A DNA stretch of 49,206 bases. Source: Candidatus Omnitrophota bacterium. GTDB taxonomy: Bacteria > Omnitrophota > Gorgyraeia > JAFGGP01. The notes under the pieces are model-generated. The model did not search any database. It saw only the letters and a list, made by a program, of their open reading frames with translations, and was not told the DNA's origin. Location of the stretch: positions 1 through 49,206 of the forward strand of contig JAFGGP010000040.1 in NCBI GenBank assembly GCA_016930485.1, read 5' to 3'. A program made the position numbers and the translations under genes. Positions 39,796 to 48,200 of the stretch are shown one piece after another; position 1 is the stretch's first letter; every line of letters starts with the position of its first letter.

Positions 39796-40242
39796 ATGAA
39801 AAAGTATGACCGGATGTTGAGCAAACCTTTAGGCGAGCTTTTGATCGCGAAGGAGATTATTACGCCCGATCAGCTCGAAGAGGCCCTCGTGGTGCAAAAA
39901 CGGGAGGGGGGGCTCATCGGAGAGATTTTGATACGGCTTGGCTTTGCCAATGAGGAGGCCATTGCACAGGCGCTTACCATGCAGTACGGGCTTCCCTACC
40001 TCCCCCTTACTAATTACGAAATAGATCCTGCAGTGCTCTCGGTTGTCCCCAGAGAGACGGCACAGAAATATTGCTTTATCCCGATCGATAAGATAGGAAA
40101 TAACCTTACCATAGCCATCTCCAACCCCCTTGATTACAAAACGTTGGAGAGCATAGAAAAGCTGACCGGTTGTGTCGTACATATTTTTGTAAGCACATCG
40201 TCTCATATTAACGAAGCAATCAACAAGTACTATCAGACATAA
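39796..40242 (+). CDS. Stand-alone MshEN-domain protein (probable cyclic di-GMP binder)
   Basis: 148 residues from ATG 39796, which follows AAGGAGAGAC; the ORF track's GTG 39766 is upstream of that site. The protein is just the N-terminal domain of T4P/T2SS ATPases: two tandem repeats of the MshEN motif (PLGELLIAKEIITPDQLEEAL and IGEILIRLGFANEEAIAQAL), then LPYLPLTNYEIDPAVLSVVP and a GspE_N-like half (CFIPIDKIGNNLTIAISNP). In characterised family members these repeats bind cyclic di-GMP. No ATPase domain follows. It may titrate the signal or regulate the two ATPases encoded just downstream. Confidence 0.88.
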   Translation: MKKYDRMLSKPLGELLIAKEIITPDQLEEALVVQKREGGLIGEILIRLGFANEEAIAQALTMQYGLPYLPLTNYEIDPAVLSVVPRETAQKYCFIPIDKIGNNLTIAISNPLDYKTLESIEKLTGCVVHIFVSTSSHINEAINKYYQT

Positions 40243-40256
40243 CTCTCCCGTGACTT

Positions 40257-41975
40257 ATGCCCTCGTTTAACGAACGCCTACAGGAGATACTGCTCGAAAG
40301 AGGGATCGTTACCCCCGAGCAGATGGAAGAGGTGCTGCAGCATCAGAGGCGCTTTAACTGCAGCTTCAAAGAGGCATTTTGCCGGTCGACGATTCTTACC
40401 GAAAAAGAACTTATGGCCGTGATCGCTGAGGAACTCAATACCCCTCTTATTGATCTTTCGAAGCTAAAGATAGACCCTGCCATTGCGAATATTCTCCCCG
40501 AAGAAATTGTCAGAAAATATCAGGTGGTTCCGATCGCAAAGATGGGCGGGTCATTAACCGTTGCAATGAGTGACCCGTTGAATATCTTTGCCCTTGATGA
40601 TATTGCGGCGATGACAAAGATGCGTCCCACCCCGGTCATTGCCACGCAGGCAGACATCAATACTGCAATCGATCAGCTCTATACGCTTCCGGCCAACGAG
40701 GCCATCGAAAAGATTGTCGAGAATATCCGGGAATCCGAACTCGAGCTTATTGCCATGGCCGAGGCACCGGACACCGAAATCCTGTTTAAGGACATTACCC
40801 AGGAGCCGATTGTCAAACTGGCTGCAAAAATTTTGGAGAACGCTATTCTCCAGCGGGCCTCGGATGTGCTGATAGAGCCTCTCGACCGCGAGACGAGAAT
40901 CCGCTACCGGATCGACGGTATTCTGTACGAACACAGAACCCTTGCGCGGACTATTCACGACGCGCTTGTCTCGCGTTTTAAGGTAATGAGCGAGTTGGAT
41001 ATTGCCGAACGGAGGCTGCCGCAGGAGGGACGTTTCAAGGCCCGTTTTTTGGAGAGAGAGGTTGACTGCAGGGTTTCGGTCTTGCCGTCGATCAAAGGCG
41101 AAAATATGGCTATCCGCCTTCTTGACAAAACCGTCGCAACCCTTGACATTGAGAAGTTGGGGTTCGGCGAACATAACATTGCTGTTCTAAAAGACTGCGT
41201 CGATCGGCCTCACGGCATGATACTGGTCTGCGGTCCTACCGGAAGCGGAAAGACGACAACCCTCTACTCGCTCCTTAAAATTGTCAATTCACCGGAGATT
41301 AATGTAGTTACCGTTGAGGAACCCGTTGAGTATCAGCTGGAGGGCGTCAATCAATCGTCGATCAATACGGATATCGGATATACCTATGCGCGGGCGTTAC
41401 GGTCTATTTTGCGTCAGGATCCCGAGATTATTATGGTGGGTGAGATCAGGGATTTCGAGACCGTGGATATCGCAATCAAGGCGGCATTGACCGGACACCT
41501 CGTTTTAAGCACACTTCACACGACTACGGCGCCAGGGTCTATTACCCGCCTGATTAATATGGGGGTTGACACCTTTCTGATCAACGCAACCGTGACGGCT
41601 ATTGTCGCACAGCGGCTTCTGCGGGAGCTATGCCCGCACTGCAAAACGCCTTATACGCCGCGGGGCGCTATTCTTGAGAAGTTTAAGGTTGCTACCGGTG
41701 AACGCACGGAGGAGCTGAACTTTTTTCATCCGAAGGGATGTTCGCGCTGTTTTCATAGCGGTTACTTTGGGCGTATCGGCATCGCCGAGATTCTGGTTTT
41801 GACACCCTCTATCCGCGAGGTCATTAGCAGGAAGCCCCAGGAGCTCGAGATTAAGAGGATAGCGCGAAAAGAGGGCATGATGACGTTGCGGGAGGCGGCC
41901 ATCAGACATGTGATAAACGGTGTTACCTCGCTCGAGGAGGCACTGCGTCTGACAGCGCCTGATGAGCAGCAATAG
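40257..41975 (+). CDS. gspE: GspE/PilB-type assembly ATPase
   Basis: 572-residue motor ATPase of a T2SS or type IV pilus. The N-terminal region (1-145) is MshEN-like but more divergent (LQEILLERGIVTPEQMEEVL). The core has Walker A (GPTGSGKTTTLYSLL), Asp box (TVEEPVEYQLEGVNQ), Walker B (ILRQDPEIIMVGEIRD), His box (GHLVLSTLHTTTAPGS) and a CPHC...GCSRC zinc site. It starts 14 bases after the MshEN gene and overlaps the potential upstream start of the next ATPase. Confidence 0.95.
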   Translation: MPSFNERLQEILLERGIVTPEQMEEVLQHQRRFNCSFKEAFCRSTILTEKELMAVIAEELNTPLIDLSKLKIDPAIANILPEEIVRKYQVVPIAKMGGSLTVAMSDPLNIFALDDIAAMTKMRPTPVIATQADINTAIDQLYTLPANEAIEKIVENIRESELELIAMAEAPDTEILFKDITQEPIVKLAAKILENAILQRASDVLIEPLDRETRIRYRIDGILYEHRTLARTIHDALVSRFKVMSELDIAERRLPQEGRFKARFLEREVDCRVSVLPSIKGENMAIRLLDKTVATLDIEKLGFGEHNIAVLKDCVDRPHGMILVCGPTGSGKTTTLYSLLKIVNSPEINVVTVEEPVEYQLEGVNQSSINTDIGYTYARALRSILRQDPEIIMVGEIRDFETVDIAIKAALTGHLVLSTLHTTTAPGSITRLINMGVDTFLINATVTAIVAQRLLRELCPHCKTPYTPRGAILEKFKVATGERTEELNFFHPKGCSRCFHSGYFGRIGIAEILVLTPSIREVISRKPQELEIKRIARKEGMMTLREAAIRHVINGVTSLEEALRLTAPDEQQ

Positions 41976-41988
41976 TAGAGAGAGATAT

Positions 41989-43728
41989 ATGAAGCCATTG
42001 CGAGAACGCATTATTGACAAGCTTATCGAGCACGGTTTTGTTGCCAGGGCAGAACTCGATAGTATGCTTGCGAAATACACGAAGAAAAACATAGGACTCG
42101 GCAAGATTCTTGTGCGGGAAGGGATTGTTTCGGAAAGGGATTTTATGATTTTCCTGAGCCAGGAACTGCATATCCCGCCTTTGGATCTGTCGCGCTACAG
42201 GGTTGATCCCCAGCTGAGCGGACTTCTCAGCGAGGCATTTTGTAAGCAGTGGCTGGTGGTGCCTCTTTCCCACATCGGACAGACGGTAACCGTTGCTATG
42301 GCAGACCCGTGCGATATCATTGCTATCGATAATCTGCAGAGTATGTTGCACAGTATAGACATTGTTATCGCGACGGAAAAAAATATCCTGATGTCCATCG
42401 AACGACTCTACCACCCCGATAGCGATCTTACAGAGAAGGAACAGGGCCCGCAAGATGATGAGATACTGCTTTTGGATGAAAACGCGGAACTCGAGGTGGC
42501 GCATGCCGGCGTCTTTGATGAAGAGAATATAGAAGAGGCGATCAGGGAGAGTCAGACGCCACCCATCGTCAAAATCGTCAATCTTATTTTGATCGAGGCC
42601 TTAAGCCGCCGGGCAAGCGATATCCATATCGAACCCTGTGAAAATAAACTCAAGGTGAGATATCGGATTGACGGACGGCTGAAAGAGGCCATGACGTTGC
42701 CGAAGGAGAATCAGAGTGCCATACTGGCCCGCGTCAAAATCATGGCGGGTGTCGATATTACTGAAAGCAGATTCCCGCAGGACGGACGGTTCGGTGTTAA
42801 ATTCAGGGACGGAGAGGTTGATTTCAGGGTGTCGGTATTCCCCATCACCTTTGGCGGCAAGATTGTTTTGCGGGCGCTCGATGTTACTAATCTAAAAATT
42901 GGCCTTGACCAGCTCGGTTTTCTTGATGAGCCATGCGTGCAGTTCAAGGAGGCTATAAAAAAGCCGTTCGGCATGCTTCTGGTGACCGGGCCGACGGGGA
43001 GCGGTAAATCGACCACGTTGTATTCTATCTTAAACCAGCTCAACACCCCGGACCGGAATATTATCACCGTGGAGGACCCTGTTGAGTACGAACTTGAGGG
43101 CATTTCCCAGATTCAGGTACATCCTGATATCGGCCTTACCTTTGCGGCGGGGCTGAAGTCCATTCTCAGACAGAGCCCTGATATTATACTGGTGGGCGAA
43201 ATCAGGGATTATGAAACGGCCGACATCGCGGTCAAGGCGGCTCTGACCGGACATCTTTTGTTGAGCACACTCCATACCAACGATGCGCCGAGCGCCATTA
43301 CGCGATTGAGGGACATGGGAATCGAGTCTTACCTTATCGCATCTTCACTGGTACTGGTTGCGGCACAGCGTCTGATGAGACGGATTTGCCCCAATTGCAG
43401 GGTTGCGGCAGATATTGATGAGGAGATTTTGTTGGAGGAAGGCCTTTCGAAAGAGGAGATTGCGCGCGGGACATTTTTTAAAGGGATGGGGTGCACGCAG
43501 TGCAACTATACCGGCTATCGGGGGAGAATGGGTACGCTGGAGGTACTCGTTCCTGACGATACTATGCGGGATATGATTCTCAGCAACGCCTCCTCGGATG
43601 AAATAAAGGAATACGCGCGCTCAGGCGGTTTTAGGACGCTCAGAGAAAACGCAATCCAGAAATTTCTGAGCGGCATGACCACTTTTGAAGAGGTGCTTCG
43701 GGTTACCGCAGAAGAAGAGGAGGGCTGA
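41989..43728 (+). CDS. gspE: Second GspE/PilB-type assembly ATPase
   Basis: 579 residues from ATG 41989; the ORF track's ATG 41962 would overlap the previous gene and has no better site. An MshEN-type N-terminus (IDKLIEHGFVARAELDSML; LGKILVREGIVSERDFMIF) is followed by an acidic linker, Walker A (GPTGSGKSTTLYSIL), Asp box (TVEDPVEYELEGISQ), Walker B (ILRQSPDIILVGEIRD), His box (GHLLLSTLHTNDAPSA) and a CPNC...GCTQC zinc site. It is not a close copy of the first ATPase, so the two may drive different machines or form a mixed motor. Confidence 0.95.
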   Translation: MKPLRERIIDKLIEHGFVARAELDSMLAKYTKKNIGLGKILVREGIVSERDFMIFLSQELHIPPLDLSRYRVDPQLSGLLSEAFCKQWLVVPLSHIGQTVTVAMADPCDIIAIDNLQSMLHSIDIVIATEKNILMSIERLYHPDSDLTEKEQGPQDDEILLLDENAELEVAHAGVFDEENIEEAIRESQTPPIVKIVNLILIEALSRRASDIHIEPCENKLKVRYRIDGRLKEAMTLPKENQSAILARVKIMAGVDITESRFPQDGRFGVKFRDGEVDFRVSVFPITFGGKIVLRALDVTNLKIGLDQLGFLDEPCVQFKEAIKKPFGMLLVTGPTGSGKSTTLYSILNQLNTPDRNIITVEDPVEYELEGISQIQVHPDIGLTFAAGLKSILRQSPDIILVGEIRDYETADIAVKAALTGHLLLSTLHTNDAPSAITRLRDMGIESYLIASSLVLVAAQRLMRRICPNCRVAADIDEEILLEEGLSKEEIARGTFFKGMGCTQCNYTGYRGRMGTLEVLVPDDTMRDMILSNASSDEIKEYARSGGFRTLRENAIQKFLSGMTTFEEVLRVTAEEEEG

Positions 43729-43807
43729 GTGAGACGAGCGAGGGAAGGGTTTGCGTATCTCTCTCAATGGTCCTATCAGTAAAAAAGTGGCTTTATTTTT
43801 TTACTTT

Positions 43808-43816
43808 TGTTATAAT
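43808..43816 (+). promoter_or_regulatory. Extended -10 promoter for the ccdA-tlpA pair
   Basis: TGTTATAAT is a perfect extended -10 (TG-N-TATAAT); a clear -35 is not seen. An AT-only stem (AGTAAAAAA with TTTTTTACT) lies just upstream. Confidence 0.5.
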
Positions 43817-43836
43817 AACTTAAAACAATTAGAGAT

Positions 43837-44526
43837 ATGAATCCAGAGACATTTGCTCATTTTTCACTACTCAGTTATGTGAGTGTTTTTCTTGCCGGGG
43901 TAGCCATGAGCTTTACCCCGTGTGTCTATCCGATTCTACCGGTTACGGTTGCTTTTATCGGGGGCAAGAGCCAGGGGTCGCGCCTTAAAGGCTTCTCACT
44001 TTCGGTCATGTATGTTTTTGGTATGTCCCTTACCTATGCGTCGTTGGGTGCCTTTGCAGCGCTGACCGGCTCTCTGTTTGGCCAGATAAGTACCCATCCC
44101 CTTACCTTTTTTATTGTCGGCAACATGCTTCTTTTATTCGGATTATCAATGCTCGATGTTTTTGTGCTGCCGCTTCCTCATAGGGTATTTCGGTTTGATG
44201 GTAGTGGGAAGAAGGGAGACATGCTCACCACCTTTCTTATGGGTGTGGCATCGGGGTTTATTATAGGACCGTGCACGGCTCCTGTGCTCGGGGCACTGTT
44301 GATATTTGTCGGTACGCATCAGAATGTACTCTATGGGATGACGCTTCTGTTTACCTTTGCTTACGGTATGGGAATCATGCTTATCATTGTGGGCACCTTT
44401 ATCGGGGTTCTGACGAATCTTCCCCGCTCGGGACAGTGGATGGGGCGCATCAAGAAGGGGTTTGGGTGGGCGATGATTGCTATCGCCGAGTATTTTTTCA
44501 TTCAATCCGGGAGGTTACTGATATGA
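43837..44526 (+). CDS. ccdA: CcdA-like thiol-disulfide electron-transfer membrane protein
   Basis: 229 residues with about six membrane helices. It has the CcdA/DsbD-beta signature cysteines: AGVAMSFTPCVYPILPVTVAF in the first helix and SGFIIGPCTAPVLGALLIF in the fourth. The family passes reducing equivalents from cytoplasmic thioredoxin across the inner membrane to periplasmic thioredoxin-like proteins. The partner is the next gene, which overlaps this stop codon (ATGA). Confidence 0.92.
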   Translation: MNPETFAHFSLLSYVSVFLAGVAMSFTPCVYPILPVTVAFIGGKSQGSRLKGFSLSVMYVFGMSLTYASLGAFAALTGSLFGQISTHPLTFFIVGNMLLLFGLSMLDVFVLPLPHRVFRFDGSGKKGDMLTTFLMGVASGFIIGPCTAPVLGALLIFVGTHQNVLYGMTLLFTFAYGMGIMLIIVGTFIGVLTNLPRSGQWMGRIKKGFGWAMIAIAEYFFIQSGRLLI

Positions 44527-45044
44527 AGCGATTTTTAATTGTTACCTTTTTTGCCGTGGCAATCGTTATGGTAGGCATCCTGTTCTTTAAAGGGGCCGAT
44601 GCCCAAAACCTGCAGGCGGACAGGGGAACTGAGGCGGCTGATTTCACCCTGAGGACGTCAGGGGGGGAGGAAGTTACCTTATCTGATTTACGCGGCAAGG
44701 TGGTGATTTTGGATTTTTGGGCAACCTGGTGCCCGTACTGCGTAAAGGGCATTCCCTCTCTTCAGAGGATGTACGCGGCATATCAGGAAAAGGGTCTTGT
44801 TGTCTTGGGAATTAATATCCGGGAATCGATCCCCAAGGTCACCTCATTTGTCAATGCACACGCAATAACCTATCCCATGCTTTTAGACAGCGACGGGGCC
44901 GTTGCCGAGGCGTACAATGTGCGCGGCATCCCCAACTATCTTATTCTTGATGGCGACGGGGTCATTCAATACAGAGGATTTGCGCTGCCGGACAATACCG
45001 AGGAAATTATCAGCACCCTTTTAGAGGGAGCGGCGGCGTCCTGA
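44523..45044 (+). CDS. TlpA/ResA-like exported thioredoxin
   Basis: 173 residues from ATG 44523, with GGAGG eight bases ahead; the longer ORF in the track starting at 44271 runs through ccdA in another frame. A signal anchor (FLIVTFFAVAIVMVGILFF) precedes a thioredoxin-fold domain (DFTLRTSGGEEVTLSDLRGKVVILDFWATWCPYCVKG) with the redox pair in WCPYC and the cis-proline in GIPNYLILD. It is probably reduced by the CcdA-like protein and acts on periplasmic disulfides. Confidence 0.92.
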   Translation: MKRFLIVTFFAVAIVMVGILFFKGADAQNLQADRGTEAADFTLRTSGGEEVTLSDLRGKVVILDFWATWCPYCVKGIPSLQRMYAAYQEKGLVVLGINIRESIPKVTSFVNAHAITYPMLLDSDGAVAEAYNVRGIPNYLILDGDGVIQYRGFALPDNTEEIISTLLEGAAAS

Positions 45045-45078
45045 TCCCGCTCTTTTATCCCAGTAAAGAGGGAATATA

Positions 45079-45107
45079 TTGACTTACGTCCAGAGACACG
45101 GTATTAT
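45079..45107 (+). promoter_or_regulatory. Sigma70-type promoter for the giant coiled-coil gene
   Basis: TTGACT (45079-45084) and TATTAT (45102-45107) are 17 bases apart. The expected leader runs from about 45114 to 45241. It includes a GCCAAAA/TTTTGGC stem (45116-45133) nested inside GGGAG/CTCCC. The rest of the 45045-45241 gap shows no gene. Confidence 0.7.
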
Positions 45108-45241
45108 ACAAGGGAGCCAAAAATAGTTTTGGCCGGCATATATTCTCCCCATTGTTATATGAAGCAGGCGAGGCATCGTAGATATTCCGTTACCTTAATT
45201 ACTGTATGAAATTACCAAAACCTCTGATGTTTACACAAACG

Positions 45242-48200
45242 ATGCGAAAGATAACCCTCCTTATTCCTATTATAGGAGGGTTTTTTATATTCTCTCCACC
45301 CGGCATGTGCCAGCGGGTCTATGACGGCGAGGTCCTGGTGGTCAATACCCAGTATAATTTTATATTTACCGACCTTGGTCAGGGCGAGACAAAGCAGGGC
45401 GATGTTATCGAGATCTACCGTAAAGACAAAAAGGTGGGGGAGTGCGAGATAACAAAGGTCATGGAAAAGGTATCCGAGGCCCATCCGGTCCCCGGAACCG
45501 ATGTCGGCGATATTAAACCCTATGATAAGGTTGCCAGGGTATCTGCCTCGGGTCTCAGGATGAGTTCTCAGACCGGCCGTCCGTCCACCTATTCCGGTTC
45601 CCCGATGTCGCAATCGTACGACCAGGATCTTTCTTCGCTGAGGAGAGAGGCGAACAGTCTGGCACAGGATGCAGAGGAGTATCAGAGGCAGAATGCACGT
45701 CTGTCACAGGCAATACAGGAGAAAGAGCGCCTGCTTGTCAGTACCCAGCAGGAGCTTGACCGGATTTCGTCCGAGCTCTATCAGGTAAAGCTTGCTTTGG
45801 CAGAGAAAGATAAGACGATCGATGAACTTCGATATAGTAAAAGCGCCATGGAAAGAGACCTGGCCGGGTCCGAAGGGGACAAGAGGGCGCTTTCTCAAAA
45901 GATAGCCCAATTGAGCGACCAGCTTGCCCAGACAGAACAGAAGGCACAGGCCCAGAGACAGAATGCCTCTATTTATCAGTCGCAGATTGATGAATTGAAC
46001 AGGGCGGTTGACCGGCTCTCAAGTGACTCCTCCGGGAAGGAGCGGTCGCTTGTGGAGTTTCAACAGGCCCACGCCGAGCTCCTGGCACAGTTACAGAGTG
46101 AAAAAGAGGCGAATCAAGGGCTGCGTCGGGAATTAGACGCTGCATTGCGTGACTATAACCAGCTTCTTGGGAAAATTCAGACAGAGGGCTCAGAGCAACA
46201 GCGCCTATCCAATCAGCTGGAAATTCTCCAGACACGCCTGAGTCTTGCAGACCAGGAAAAGGCAAGACTGACTTCTCAACTCCAGGAGGCCAATCGCTAT
46301 CTTGCCCAGTTAAAGGAAACTGCCGAGGATTTGAGGTACCGGTGTCAAGAGGAACAGGATAAGGCCGAGCGGTCCCGGCGCGACTATGAACGTGCGCAGC
46401 AGGAGCTCATGGGGTATTCTTCTCAGCAGAAGGTGCGCGAACGCGATTATTATTCACTGAACGATGAAATCGGAAGGCTGCGGGCGGAAAACGAGAGCCT
46501 GAGAAGCACGGTGCGGCAGCTTGAGTCGTACCAGCAGACGCTCAAAAACCAGGTCAATGAGCTTTCCGGCTACCGGGAACAGTATGCGCAGGCGTATAAG
46601 ATGCTCCAGGAACGGCAGGATACATTTCTCACAGGCCGGTCTTCTTCGGGTATGGGCGACTCGTCTCGGGAGGCACAGGAGCTGAGGCAGGAGCTTTCCA
46701 AGGCCGTTGATTCCCAGAGGCGCGTCGAGTATGACTTAAACCAGGCAAATCAGCGTCTGCGAAAAGAGACCTCGCGTGCCGAATCACTGAACCAGGAAAA
46801 GAACGCCCTCGCCGAACGCGTGCAGCAGCTGACCAGGGTCTATGAGGACCAGAAGACGCGTCTCAGACAGATGGAGACGCAGTTAGCCCAGTACAGCCAG
46901 GAAAACGCTGTCCTCAAGACCAGGCGCCCCTCTGATGAGACACAGCTTCGCTCTGCCATGGCAGAGCTTGAGCAGGCCCGGGCCGCTATTCAGGCACGCG
47001 ACCAACATCTGCAGGAATTTGCCAAGACGCAGGAGGCATGGCAGCAGGCACTGAGAGAGAGGGATGCCCGCATTCAGCAGCTGGCCGGCCAGATCACGGA
47101 GCTTGGCAGGGCAAACGAGACATATCGAAACGAACTAACCCGCCTCAAAGAGACGTCATCCCAGTATCAGACCGGTTACCGCGATTTCGACAAGCGCGTT
47201 CAGGAGTTTACCGCACGCGAGGCTACCTTACGCGCGCATCTTGAGGAACGCGAAAGACAGCTTGCGGCCCTTGCCGGCGAACGCGCTCAACTGCAGGCAG
47301 CGCTTGCCCAGTTACAGGCGGCCTATGGGCAGTCACAGGGTGTTACCTCTGAATTTCAGGGGCAACAAGGGGAATTGCAGCGGGTGATCGCCGAGCAGGA
47401 CGGACATATAAAGCAACTTGAAAAGCGGATTACCGAGATGAATTCTCATCTTGCCGAGTACCAGAATGCCAATGAAGAGATGGATTCCTACGCAAAGGAT
47501 CTTGCCCAGAAGAAAACCACACTGGAAAAAGAACTTGCCGCCAGGGATGCCCAGATTGCGGAGTTCAATCAGAAGCTCACGGACGCCGTAGAGGCGAAAA
47601 AGCAGGCGGAACAGCGGTTGGAGGATGCCGGGTCGGAGACGCAGCGGTATACGGAACGGATAGCCGAATTGGAACAGCGGAATAATACTCTTGCCGCTGA
47701 GTTTGGCGAACTTTCCGAGAAAAACAAAGAATACCTTGGGCGTGTCGAGAGTATTAAGGAGATTAATCAGGAATTAATTAAAGAGGCCCAGGAGGCCAAG
47801 GCGGCCCTTAAAAAGAAAAAAGACGACAGGGAATCGGAGATCAAGGGGTATCAGGAAAAAACCGCCACGCTGGAGAAGAAGAACAAAGAGCTTGCTACCG
47901 GGTTGGCGGAGCTCTCTGAAAAGAACAAACAGTACCTTAAAGAGGGGGACGACAGGGAATCGGAGATCAAGGGGTATCAGGAAAAGATTACTACGCTGGA
48001 GAAGAAGAACAAGGATATTGCGGGTGAGTTTGCCAAGCTTGCCGCGAAGAATAAGGAATATCTCGAGCGCGTCGATAAAGTCAAGGAGGTGAATAAAGAA
48101 CTTATCGCTCAGATGAGCTCATTCAAAAAGAAACAGAATGCCGCTGACAAGGCCCTTCAGGAAAATACTGCGTTGCTGGAAGAGAAAAAAGAGGAGCTTC

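Noticed and set aside
44271-44522. N-terminal extension of the TlpA-like gene
   Set aside because: This part reads ccdA out of frame; the ATG at 44523 has a proper ribosome-binding site and a signal anchor.
45045-45241. tRNA or known riboswitch in the leader of the giant gene
   Set aside because: The stems do not form a cloverleaf and no conserved aptamer core could be recognised.
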